From Gemmatimonadota bacterium (GTDB lineage Bacteria > Gemmatimonadota > Gemmatimonadetes > Palauibacterales > Palauibacteraceae): 64,000 bases of DNA. The notes under the pieces are model-generated. The model made no database searches, was not told the origin of the DNA, and saw nothing but the letters and a program-made list of their open reading frames with translations. Numbering within the stretch: position 1 is the first letter of the stretch; every line of letters starts with the position of its first letter. Location of the stretch: the NCBI GenBank assembly GCA_022826685.1, contig JAJDUL010000028.1, positions 1-64,000 on the forward strand. The letters are read 5' to 3'. Position numbers and translations under genes: made by a program. Shown piece by piece: positions 46,600 to 54,585 of this stretch.

Positions 46600-47757
46600 T
46601 TGCCGACGAGTCCTCTGTGCCTGACGGACGTCACGCTGAGGGAGATCGAACTCCCGCTCCGTGAGCGGTTCGTCATCTCGTCCGGATGGGTCGAGAACCG
46701 CCGGATCCTTCTCCTCGAACTCCGCGACGAGAGCGGGGCCACGGCCTGGTCGGAGTGCGTGTGCGGGGAGGAGCCGAACTACTCCCCCGAGACCGTGGAC
46801 ACGGCGCGGCTGGCGTTGCGGCGATGGCTGCTGCCGCGGGTGCTGGGGCGGGAACTCGAGGGCCCGGAGGCGGTCAGGCCCCTTCTGGACGAGGGCGTTC
46901 AGGGCCACCCGATGGCCAAGGCGGCGATCGAGATGGGCATCTGGGGCCTGAGCGCCGAGGTCGGGAGCGTCTCGCTGTCGGAACTCGTCGGAGGGACCCG
47001 GGACCGGGCGGCGACGGGCATCTCGCTCGGCCTCCAGCCTTCACCCGCCGCGCTCGTCGAGAAGGCGCGACAGGCGGTCGACCAGGGCTACGGGAAGGTC
47101 AAGCTCAAGATCAGCCCGGAGAAGGACATCGAGTACGTCGCGGCGGTGCGCGAGGCGCTGGGCCCCGACCGTGAACTCGCCGTCGACGCGAACGCCGCGT
47201 ACACGCTGGACGACACGGACCGCCTGGCGGAGCTCGACGCGTTCGGCCTGATCATGATCGAGCAGCCGCTGGCGGCCGGCGACCTCGTCCGCCATGCCCG
47301 TCTCCAGGAGCGGCTCGCCACCCCCGTCTGCCTCGACGAGTCGATCGTGGACCCGGCGTCGTGCGAGGACATGCTGGCGCTCGGCAGCGGACGGATCGTG
47401 AACATCAAGCCGGGCCGCGTCGGCGGGTTCCGGAACTCCCGGGAGATCCACGACATCTCGGCACGGGCCGGGGTTCCCGTCTGGTGCGGGGGGATGCTCG
47501 AGAGCGGGATCGGGCGCGCCTACAACGTCGCGCTGGCTTCGATGCCGAACTTCCGGCTTCCGGGCGATCTGTCGCCGAGCGCCCGCTACTGGGAACGCGA
47601 CATCGTCACCCCGGAGTGGACGATGAGCGCGGATGGCTTCGTGACGGTGCCGCGCGACCGGCCCGGGATCGGCGTCGAGGTGGACATGGAACGCGTGGAA
47701 GCGCTGACGCGACGGAGCGAGACGATCGCCGCCACCGGCGTTCGCGTTCCGGCGTGA
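46600..47757 (+). CDS. Enolase-superfamily o-succinylbenzoate synthase / N-succinylamino acid racemase
   Basis: A 385-residue muconate-lactonizing-subgroup enzyme. The lysine bases are in GYGKVKLKIS (Lys 168) and IVNIKPGRVGG (Lys 270), about 100 residues apart as in the NSAR/OSBS family. The metal ligands are Asp in AVDANAAY, Glu in IMIEQPL and Asp in VCLDESIVD. TTG at 46600 is preferred, with GGAG nine bases upstream; a GTG at 46534 would add 22 residues without homology. No other menaquinone gene is near. The overlapping GNAT gene is the known partner in the succinylamino-acid pathway, so racemase is favoured over MenC. Both activities often coexist in this family. Confidence 0.82.
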   Translation: MPTSPLCLTDVTLREIELPLRERFVISSGWVENRRILLLELRDESGATAWSECVCGEEPNYSPETVDTARLALRRWLLPRVLGRELEGPEAVRPLLDEGVQGHPMAKAAIEMGIWGLSAEVGSVSLSELVGGTRDRAATGISLGLQPSPAALVEKARQAVDQGYGKVKLKISPEKDIEYVAAVREALGPDRELAVDANAAYTLDDTDRLAELDAFGLIMIEQPLAAGDLVRHARLQERLATPVCLDESIVDPASCEDMLALGSGRIVNIKPGRVGGFRNSREIHDISARAGVPVWCGGMLESGIGRAYNVALASMPNFRLPGDLSPSARYWERDIVTPEWTMSADGFVTVPRDRPGIGVEVDMERVEALTRRSETIAATGVRVPA

Positions 47758-48566
47758 TGGAGTTTCGCGCGCTCGAGACGCTCGATGAGTGGCGTGCGTG
47801 CGTGCGGCTCCAGGAGACGACGTGGGGGGAGGGCTTCTCCGACATCGTTCCCGCCTCCGTCCTCCAGGTCTCGCAGAAGATCGGCGGCTTTACGGGCGGT
47901 GCGTTCGAGGACGGACGCATGATCGGCTTCGTCTATTCCCTGCTTGGGCGGTTCGAAGGTGTCCCCTCTCACTGGTCGCACATGCTGGCCGTCGAGCCGT
48001 CCGCGCGCGGGCGGGGCCTGGGCCGCGATCTGAAGCTCTTTCAGCGGGAGTCTGTCCGGTCCGGCGGCATCCGCACCATCTTCTGGACGTACGACCCAAT
48101 GGTCGCGCGCAACGCACACTTGAACCTGAACCGGCTCGGCGCGACGGTGCTTCGCTACGCGCCGAACATGTACGGCGCCGATACGGGGAGCCCCTTGCAC
48201 GCGGGGGGGGAAACCGACCGGTTCATCGTGCGCTGGGATCTCGAGGGCCCGGAGACGCGCCGGGCCCTCGACGACGGATCCCGGCGGTCGGCCCGGCGGC
48301 TACACGTGCCGCTTCCGGATCCGGCCTGCGTCGTGCCCCGGCCGGGAGAAGGCGGCGCGGCGGATGTCGGACTGCCCGGCGGCGACGAGGTCTTCGTCGA
48401 GGTTCCGGCGGATGTCGAATCGCTGCCACCCGACGGGTCGCTCGTGCGGTGGCGCGAAACGGTGCGGGACGCGTTCCTGGCCTATCTCAGGAGGGGCTAT
48501 GCGGTGGAGAGCCTTGTCAGAAATCCCTCGGCGGACCGGTGTTTCTATGTCCTGCGCCGCAGTTGA
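47757..48566 (+). CDS. GNAT acyltransferase, candidate amino acid N-succinyltransferase
   Basis: A 269-residue GNAT protein of the type usually linked to NSAR enzymes. The acyl-CoA pyrophosphate-binding loop is seen in LAVEPSARGRGLGRDLKLFQ (R-G-R-G-L-G), followed by IRTIFWTYDPMVARNAHLNL. The ATG at 47757 shares one base with the racemase stop (TGATG). In Geobacillus a neighbouring GNAT succinylates D-amino acids, which NSAR then racemises before desuccinylation. The same role here is inferred from the pairing. A dedicated desuccinylase is not seen next door; an S9 peptidase follows instead. Confidence 0.75.
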   Translation: MEFRALETLDEWRACVRLQETTWGEGFSDIVPASVLQVSQKIGGFTGGAFEDGRMIGFVYSLLGRFEGVPSHWSHMLAVEPSARGRGLGRDLKLFQRESVRSGGIRTIFWTYDPMVARNAHLNLNRLGATVLRYAPNMYGADTGSPLHAGGETDRFIVRWDLEGPETRRALDDGSRRSARRLHVPLPDPACVVPRPGEGGAADVGLPGGDEVFVEVPADVESLPPDGSLVRWRETVRDAFLAYLRRGYAVESLVRNPSADRCFYVLRRS

Positions 48567-48570
48567 TCAC

Positions 48571-50697
48571 GTGAACCCGCCGGTCGCGACGGCCCGCGGC
48601 CGGATGTGGGCGGCCGGCATCCTGGGGCTCCTCGCTCCTCTCGTTCCGTCCGCTGCTTCGGCCCAGAGCCCGTATTCCGTCGAGGACATCCTCTCCGCGC
48701 CCTTCGCCACGGATCTCACCGCCGCACCCGTCGGGGCCGCTTTCGCCTGGGTCCGGTACGACCGGGGCGTCCGCAACCTCTGGGTCGCCGAGGGCCCGGA
48801 GTACGTGGGTCGCCGGCTCACGGACTGGACCGAGGACGACGGTCAGGATCTGTCCCAGCTCCGGTTCACGCCCGACGGGCGTCAGGTCATCTTCGTGCGC
48901 GGAGGCGGGCCGAACCGGTCCGGTGAGATCCCGAACCCGCGCTCCGATCCCGAACCGGCGACTCAGATGGTGTGGGTGGCGGGGCTCGACGGAACCTCGC
49001 GGCCGCTCGCCGAAGGGAGTGCTCCGGCGATCGCGCCGGACGGACGCACGCTCGCGTTCGTCAACCGCGGCCAGATCTTCACGCTCACGCTCGATGGCTC
49101 GGCGGCTCCGGGTCCACTCCTCCGCATCCGCGGGAGTGCGAGTTCGCTGGCCTGGTCCCCGGAAGGCGGTCGGCTGGCCTTCGTCAGCAACCGCGGAGAT
49201 CACGCGTTCGTCGGCATCTTCTCGCTGGACGATCGGTCGGTCCGCTATCTGGATCCGAGTCTGGATCGCGACGGCAGCCCCACATGGGCGCCGGATGGCT
49301 CGGCCATCGCCTTCATCCGCGTCCCGAACGAGGGGGCGCAGCTGCCCTTCTCGCCGCTCCGCAGCGCCCTGCCCTGGTCGATCCGGATGGCGGATCCCGC
49401 CACGGGCGAGGCACGCGCGGTGTGGAAGGCTCCGCCCGGGCGAGGGAGCGCCTTCCAGGCCATGACCGGCCCCTCCCTGATCTGGCTCGCCTCCGACCGG
49501 CTCGTCTTCCCCTGGGAACGGGAGGGCTGGCACCAACTGTACTCCGTGCCGGTCGCAGGCGGCGAGGCGACGCACCTCACGCCAGGCGAGTTCGAGGTCG
49601 AATCCGTGCTTCCTTCGCCGGACGGAGAGTCCGTCTACTACGCCTCCAACGCGGGCGACATCGACCGCCGCCACGTGTGGCGGGTGACCGCCGAAGGTCC
49701 GCCTGAAGCGCTGACATCGGGAGACGGCATCGAGTGGAACCCCGCCGTCACGCCCGACGGCGTCCTCGCGTTCCTCGCCGCGGACGGCCGGACCCCGGCC
49801 CACGCCGAGGTGGCTGCGGGCGGAGCGCGGCGTCCCTTCGTCGACGGATTCATGCCGGATGCCTTCCCCTTCGAGAGCCTCGTGGAGCCACGGCAGGTGA
49901 CCTTCGAGTCCGAGGACGGAATTCTGATCCACGGACAACTCTTTCTCCCGCCCGTGTCGGTGGAGGGCGGGCGGCACCCGGCCGCGATCTTCTTTCACGG
50001 CGGGTCGAGGCGGCAGATGCTCCTCGGCTGGCACTACATGCGCTACTACCACAACGCGTACGCGCTGAACCAGTACCTGGCGAGCCGGGGCTACGTCGTC
50101 CTCTCGGTGAACTATCGCAGCGGCACCGGCTACGGGCTCGAGTTCAGGGAGGCGCTGAATTACGGCGCCCGCGGTGCGAGTGAATACCGCGACGTCGTCG
50201 CGGCGGCACGCTTCCTCGGGGAACGGGATGATGTGGACGCGACGCGGGTCGGGCTCTGGGGCGGCTCCTACGGCGGCTACCTCACGGCCCTCGGCCTCGC
50301 ACGGAACTCCGATCTCTTCGCCGCCGGCGTCGACATCCACGGCGTGCACGACTGGAACATGGTCATCCGCAACTTCGTGCCGTCCTACCAGCCGGAGACG
50401 CGCGAGGCCTTCGCCCGGCTCGCGTTCGAATCCTCGCCGATGGCGTGGATCGACGGCTGGCGCTCCCCCGTGCTTCTCATCCACGGCGACGACGACCGCA
50501 ACGTGCCGTTCTCGGAATCCGTCGACCTCATCGAGTCGCTGCGGAGGCGCGGCGTCGAGGTCGAGCAACTCGTCTTCCCGGACGAGGTCCACGGCTTCCT
50601 CCTGCACCGGAACTGGGTCACCGCCTTCGAGCGATCCGCCGAATTCATGGATGCACACCTGCAGGAGACCCCGGCCACGGGAGGCGCGAAACCGTGA
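48571..50697 (+). CDS. S9 family peptidase, exported
   Basis: A 708-residue secreted serine peptidase. The signal peptide lies in MWAAGILGLLAPLVPSAASA. The TolB-like propeller has several xxSPDG/APDG repeats (FTPDGRQVIFV, WAPDGSAIAFI, PSPDGESVYYA). The C-terminal hydrolase domain has FFHGGSRRQM, the nucleophile in LWGGSYGGYLTALG, the acid in HGDDDRNVPF and the His in DEVHGFLLH. Three starts compete: ATG 48547, GTG 48571 (right after the GNAT stop) and ATG 48604; none has a strong ribosome site. The SDR gene overlaps its stop by four bases. Its link with the racemase pair is only positional. Confidence 0.9.
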   Translation: MNPPVATARGRMWAAGILGLLAPLVPSAASAQSPYSVEDILSAPFATDLTAAPVGAAFAWVRYDRGVRNLWVAEGPEYVGRRLTDWTEDDGQDLSQLRFTPDGRQVIFVRGGGPNRSGEIPNPRSDPEPATQMVWVAGLDGTSRPLAEGSAPAIAPDGRTLAFVNRGQIFTLTLDGSAAPGPLLRIRGSASSLAWSPEGGRLAFVSNRGDHAFVGIFSLDDRSVRYLDPSLDRDGSPTWAPDGSAIAFIRVPNEGAQLPFSPLRSALPWSIRMADPATGEARAVWKAPPGRGSAFQAMTGPSLIWLASDRLVFPWEREGWHQLYSVPVAGGEATHLTPGEFEVESVLPSPDGESVYYASNAGDIDRRHVWRVTAEGPPEALTSGDGIEWNPAVTPDGVLAFLAADGRTPAHAEVAAGGARRPFVDGFMPDAFPFESLVEPRQVTFESEDGILIHGQLFLPPVSVEGGRHPAAIFFHGGSRRQMLLGWHYMRYYHNAYALNQYLASRGYVVLSVNYRSGTGYGLEFREALNYGARGASEYRDVVAAARFLGERDDVDATRVGLWGGSYGGYLTALGLARNSDLFAAGVDIHGVHDWNMVIRNFVPSYQPETREAFARLAFESSPMAWIDGWRSPVLLIHGDDDRNVPFSESVDLIESLRRRGVEVEQLVFPDEVHGFLLHRNWVTAFERSAEFMDAHLQETPATGGAKP

Positions 50698-51473
50698 CCG
50701 CCCGCGTCGCGGGACAGCTTGCGCTCGTCACGGGAGCGAGTTCGGGAATCGGCGAGGCCATCGCCCGCCGCCTCGCCGATGACGGCGCCAGCCTCGTGCT
50801 CTGGGCTCGCAGGGCGGAGCGACTCACTCGCCTCGCGGAGGCGATCACGGCGCAGAGCGGGGTCACCGTGGACATCGGCGTCGTCGATATCCGCGACCGC
50901 GACGCGGTGCGGGAAGAGGCGGAGCGGCTCGGCGTCGCACGCGGCGTCCCCGACATCCTTGTCAACAACGCGGGCCTCGCCGGCGGCATGGCGCTCGTCC
51001 ACGACGCCGATGTCGACGACTGGGACCGGATGATCGACACGAACGTGAAGGGGCTGCTCTACGTGACGCGCGCATTCCTCCCCGCCATGGTCGAGCGCGA
51101 TTCGGGTCAGGTCGTCAACATCGGCAGTATCACCGGTCGACAGGTCTATCCCGGCGGGAGCGTGTACGCCGCCACGAAGTACGCCGTGCAGGCGATCACG
51201 GAGGGGACGAACCTCGATGTCCTCGGCACCGGCGTCCGCGTGTCGGGCATCCATCCTGGTCTCGTCGAAACGGAGTTCGCGCTCGTGCGCTTCAAGGGCG
51301 ACGAGGATCGCGCGCGGGCCACCTACGAGGGGGTGAAGCCCCTCAGCGGGGCGGACGTCGCCGAGGTCGTGTCCTACGTCGTGAACGCCCCGCCCCACAT
51401 CAACCTGGCCGACGTCGTCGTGTTCGGGCCAAGCCAGGGGAGCGTACACCACTTCCACCGCGACGGGGGCTGA
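50694..51473 (+). CDS. Short-chain dehydrogenase/reductase, YdfG-like
   Basis: A 259-residue classical SDR. Cofactor motif LVTGASSGIGEAIA, NNAGLA, and the catalytic Ser-Tyr-Lys as Ser in NIGSITGRQ and YxxxK in YAATKYAVQ. The WARR after the second strand favours NADP. GVKPLSGADVAEVV and PPHINLADVVVF near the C terminus are typical of the YdfG/3-hydroxy-acid dehydrogenase subgroup (L-allo-threonine, serine and 3-hydroxypropionate oxidation). The start is GTG at 50694 with GGGAGG upstream, overlapping the S9 peptidase stop (GTGA). Confidence 0.88.
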   Translation: MTARVAGQLALVTGASSGIGEAIARRLADDGASLVLWARRAERLTRLAEAITAQSGVTVDIGVVDIRDRDAVREEAERLGVARGVPDILVNNAGLAGGMALVHDADVDDWDRMIDTNVKGLLYVTRAFLPAMVERDSGQVVNIGSITGRQVYPGGSVYAATKYAVQAITEGTNLDVLGTGVRVSGIHPGLVETEFALVRFKGDEDRARATYEGVKPLSGADVAEVVSYVVNAPPHINLADVVVFGPSQGSVHHFHRDGG

Positions 51474-51486
51474 ACCTCCACCCCTC

Positions 51487-51528
51487 TTGCATCGTTCCGA
51501 TATATCGGGTACTATTTCGATATATCGA
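51487..51528 (+). promoter_or_regulatory. PadR-gene promoter with two tandem palindromic operators
   Basis: TTGCAT (51487-51492), 17 bases, then TACTAT (51510-51515) forms a good sigma70-type promoter. Two perfect 12-base palindromes, CCGATATATCGG (51497-51508) and TCGATATATCGA (51517-51528), have centres exactly 20 bases apart, two helical turns. The first lies in the spacer and the second just after the -10. This is the layout expected for autorepression by two dimers of the PadR protein encoded next. Confidence 0.72.
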
Positions 51529-51554
51529 GACCGGTCGGAAGCGGGGGAGGTTGG

Positions 51555-52133
51555 ATGTTCACGAGCAAGGATGGATTCGGCGCCTGGGCAAACTGTAGCG
51601 GCCCGGGCGTTTTTCGTTTCGGCGGGGGACTGGCGGGCACTCGGCGCGTGGTTCGGAAGGGGGAGTTGAAGTTCGTCCTCCTCCGCCTCCTCTCCGACGA
51701 ACCCATGCATGGCTACGAACTGATGCGGCGGCTGGAAGAGGAGTCCGGCGGCCTCTACACGCCGAGTCCGGGCTCCGTCTACCCTACCCTGCAGCTGCTC
51801 GAGGATCAGGGGTACGTGTCCTCGACACAGGAAGACGGGAAGCGCGTCTACCGGCTGACGGCCGCGGGCCGTGACTTCCTCCAGGAGCACCGCTCCCGCA
51901 CCCGCGACATCTTCGGCCGCTTCGTCAACATGGGCGAGCGCTTTACCGGGTCCGCGATGCGCGACGTGACGCGCTCGTTCATTCACCTCGCCCAGGTGAG
52001 CTTCGAGCGCGCGACGGGCGGACAGGGTGATCCCGAGACGCTTGCAAGAGTGAAGTCGATCCTGGACCGCGCGGCGCGCGAGATCGAGAGCGCGTGGCCG
52101 GAGCCCGGGACCGCAGCCTCGCGGGAGGGTTGA
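51555..52133 (+). CDS. PadR family transcriptional regulator
   Basis: A 192-residue winged-helix repressor. The PadR N-terminal domain runs from about residue 36 (KGELKFVLLRLLSDEPMHGY), with ELMRRLEEESGGLYTPSPGS and VYPTLQLLEDQGYVSSTQED as recognition and wing elements. The C-terminal helices (FVNMGERFTGSAMRDVTRSF) would dimerise. About 30 extra N-terminal residues precede the usual start. ATG 51555 is supported by GGGAGG four bases upstream. The palindromes at 51497-51528 are its likely target. The small SHOCT-like gene follows after three bases and is probably the regulated partner. Confidence 0.9.
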   Translation: MFTSKDGFGAWANCSGPGVFRFGGGLAGTRRVVRKGELKFVLLRLLSDEPMHGYELMRRLEEESGGLYTPSPGSVYPTLQLLEDQGYVSSTQEDGKRVYRLTAAGRDFLQEHRSRTRDIFGRFVNMGERFTGSAMRDVTRSFIHLAQVSFERATGGQGDPETLARVKSILDRAAREIESAWPEPGTAASREG

Positions 52134-52136
52134 GCG

Positions 52137-52634
52137 ATGTTCGAGATCGTCTTCCTGGGAGGCATCGCCGCCGTGATCTACCGGAAACGCGTGCGCGCGG
52201 GCGACTGGAGTCGGGGCGACTTCCACCGCGTCCTCGTCGCCGTGGGTCGCGCGGTGAGCCGTGCGGTGGCGACCGTGTCGAAGTCCTGGCCCGGCCTCCT
52301 GCGACAGTGCGCGGCCGATGTGAAGAGCCTTGCGGGCGACGTGACGGGCGTCGTCCGGGTCGGGACCCGGAAACCCCGCGCCCGCCGGATCCGGCACTCT
52401 CGCGTCAAGGTGCCCGCGGCGGACGTCGCCGCGACGAGCGAAGCCTTGACGAGAGCGGAGAGCCGGATCTTCTCCCGACTCCAGCGCCGCTACGTCGCCG
52501 GCAGGATCAGCTTCTCCGAGTACGTGGAGGGCGTACGGCGTCTTCGAAGAGAAGGCGCCGCGCTTCAGGGCCTGGGCGGCACGGCCCCGCCGCGCGCGGA
52601 CGGCGAGGCCGGGAGGCTGGCGGCGGAGCGCTGA
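52137..52634 (+). CDS. Small protein with N-terminal hydrophobic segment and SHOCT-like C terminus
   Basis: A 165-residue protein of unknown function. Residues 1-15 (MFEIVFLGGIAAVIY) are hydrophobic and could insert in the membrane. A very basic middle region follows (KPRARRIRHSRVK). The C-terminal LQRRYVAGRISFSEYVEGVR resembles the short SHOCT motif (LxxLxxxGxIxxxEF), a domain often found at the ends of membrane-associated proteins. The start is ATG at 52137, three bases after the PadR stop, with GGGAGG upstream. Pairing with PadR suggests an envelope-stress or drug-responsive unit, by inference only. Confidence 0.55.
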   Translation: MFEIVFLGGIAAVIYRKRVRAGDWSRGDFHRVLVAVGRAVSRAVATVSKSWPGLLRQCAADVKSLAGDVTGVVRVGTRKPRARRIRHSRVKVPAADVAATSEALTRAESRIFSRLQRRYVAGRISFSEYVEGVRRLRREGAALQGLGGTAPPRADGEAGRLAAER

Positions 52635-52648
52635 CCGCCCCCAGCAGC

Positions 52649-54340
52649 CTAGCGGTGCCGCTCCCAGGGGCTGCGGGTGAAGTAGGACTCCGTCATCTCC
52701 TTGATCTGAGGCGCGAGGAAGATCAGCGCGATCAGGTTCGGGATGATGACGATGGCCAGGAAGATGTCCCCCAGCGACCACACCACGGCGAGCGGCAGCA
52801 CGGCCCCGACGAAGTGCATCGCGACGAACACGAGCTTGTACGGGATGATCGCACTCGGCCCGAAGAGGTAGTTCGCGCAGCGGTCGCCGTAGTAACTCCA
52901 TGAGATCGCGGTCGAGATCGCGAACAGGAAGACCGAGAAGATCACGATGTAGTGACCCCAGTCGCCGAGCGGCGACAGGCCGCGCTGGAAGCCCATCTGC
53001 GTGAGGGGCGCGCCGGTCTCGTAGGCCTGCCCGTAGAGGACGGCCAACTCCCGTCCGTCGTCGGCGATCGCGACGGACCGCGCCGGGTCGACGGCCCCGC
53101 TGAACGGCTGCGTCTGCGCCTCGTCCTCGAACAGCTGCGGCACGGAGACCTCGTGCCACGCGAGGTGGGGCTCGCTCGTCACGCCCGGCCGCCCGATCGT
53201 ATAGCGGATCGTTCCCGTGGGCTCCGTGGGCACGGAGCTTCCGCCCTCGTCGAGCACCACGTAGCTGATGTCCCCGCCTTCCAGTTGGATCGCGGTCGGG
53301 ATCTGCGAGTTCCACGCGCCCGTCATGATGATGACCAGCGCCGTCATCGTGACGATGACGATCGTATCGATGAACGGTTCGAGCAGCGCGACGACGCCCT
53401 CGGAGACCGGTTCGTCCGTCTTCGCCGCCGCGTGCGCGATCGGCGCGGACCCCTGCCCCGCCTCGTTCGAGAACAGTCCGCGCCGCACGCCCCACATGAG
53501 CGTGACGAGGAAGGCGCCAACCCCGGTGCCCGCCACGCCGGCGGTCGGGTTGAAGGCCTCGCGGAAGATGAGCGCGAAGGTCGCCGGCACCTCGCCGAGG
53601 TTCAGGATGATGATGATCATGGCGGCGGTCACGTAGACGATCGCCATGAACGGAGCGAGGATGCTCGTCACGCGGCCGATGCGCTTGATGCCGCCCAGGA
53701 TCACCAGGGCGACGATCGTCGAGGTCGTGAGACCGGTGATCCATGTGGCGATCCCGACCTCGGCGAGCATCGCGTCCGCGACCGTATTGGCCTGGTTCGC
53801 GTTCCCCGTCATGAACGCCGTCATCCCCAGCATGACGGCGAAGAACGCCGCCACGGGCTTCCAGCGCGGCCCGAGCCCCTTCTCGATGTAGTACATCGGT
53901 CCGCCCGACACCTTCCCGCTGTATTTCGCGGACGACTCGTCGACTTCGCGGTACTTCTGCGCCAGCGTGACTTCGCTGTACTTCGTCGCCATGCCGAGGA
54001 AGGCGGTCATCCACATCCAGAAGAGCGCCCCCGGACCCCCGAGGTGGATGGCGATCGCGGCGCCGGCGATGTTCCCGATGCCCACCGTGGCGCTGAGCGC
54101 GGTGGTCAGCGCCTGAAAATGCGACACGTCGCCCGGATCGTTCGGGTCGTCGTATCGACCCGTGGCCACGGCGACGCCGTGCGCGAACTTGCGGATCTGC
54201 GGCAGGCCGAGCCGGAGGGTGAGATAGGTCCCGATCCCGAGGAGGAGCAGGACCTGAAGCGTCAGGCGCTCTCCCCCGATCGTGATCCCGAACTGCGCGA
54301 CGTTCCGGTCGAGCCAGTCTACGATTGTGGCGAAGTCCAT
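52649..54340 (-). CDS. Sodium:alanine symporter family (AGCS) transporter with extra loop domain
   Basis: A 563-residue amino acid:cation symporter. The family signature is clear: FQALTTALSATVGIGNIAGA, GGPGALFWMWMTAFLGMATKY, GLFSNEAGQGSAPIAHAAA, and STAISWSYYGDRC. Normal family length is about 450-480. Here about 98 residues (345-443) are inserted between TGAWNS and the GAPLTQMGF strand. The insert is hydrophilic and beta-rich (IRYTIGRPGV, SVAIADDGREL) and would lie outside the membrane. The start is ATG at 54340. It is divergent from glgP and convergent with the SHOCT gene. Confidence 0.92.
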   Translation of the reverse strand: MDFATIVDWLDRNVAQFGITIGGERLTLQVLLLLGIGTYLTLRLGLPQIRKFAHGVAVATGRYDDPNDPGDVSHFQALTTALSATVGIGNIAGAAIAIHLGGPGALFWMWMTAFLGMATKYSEVTLAQKYREVDESSAKYSGKVSGGPMYYIEKGLGPRWKPVAAFFAVMLGMTAFMTGNANQANTVADAMLAEVGIATWITGLTTSTIVALVILGGIKRIGRVTSILAPFMAIVYVTAAMIIIILNLGEVPATFALIFREAFNPTAGVAGTGVGAFLVTLMWGVRRGLFSNEAGQGSAPIAHAAAKTDEPVSEGVVALLEPFIDTIVIVTMTALVIIMTGAWNSQIPTAIQLEGGDISYVVLDEGGSSVPTEPTGTIRYTIGRPGVTSEPHLAWHEVSVPQLFEDEAQTQPFSGAVDPARSVAIADDGRELAVLYGQAYETGAPLTQMGFQRGLSPLGDWGHYIVIFSVFLFAISTAISWSYYGDRCANYLFGPSAIIPYKLVFVAMHFVGAVLPLAVVWSLGDIFLAIVIIPNLIALIFLAPQIKEMTESYFTRSPWERHR

Positions 54341-54477
54341 GCGTTGTCCCCGTTAGCGACGAGTGTGCGGGAGGAGCGCTGAGTTTGGCCCCGCGCCGCT
54401 GAGGCTGCAACGGTTGGGCGATGCGGCGTGGACCGGCGGGGTCGCGGAAGGAGACGACGGCGGGGTGTGTCGCGCGC

Positions 54478-54493
54478 GTCACGGTACCGTAAC
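54478..54493. promoter_or_regulatory. Near-perfect palindrome between the AGCS and glgP genes
   Basis: GTCACGGTACCGTAAC has a perfect 10-base core (ACGGTACCGT) and paired outer GT/AC with one mismatched pair. It lies about midway in the 245-base divergent intergenic region. It could be an operator; nothing identifies the regulator. Confidence 0.25.
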
Positions 54494-54585
54494 TTCGTTC
54501 GCGCTCCGGCTCCGCCGGCGCCCCGCCGCACCCGAACCCCGGCCGTGACGAGCACCCCCGCGGAAGCAAGGAGACAAAGAGGAAC

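Noticed and set aside
46600-47757. Menaquinone pathway gene menC
   Set aside because: No other men gene is nearby, and the coupled GNAT gene points to the succinylamino-acid racemase role; MenC activity is not excluded.
54341-54585. Glycine riboswitch upstream of the AGCS symporter
   Set aside because: AGCS genes often have one, but the conserved GGA/GGAG tandem aptamer pattern is absent on the minus strand.
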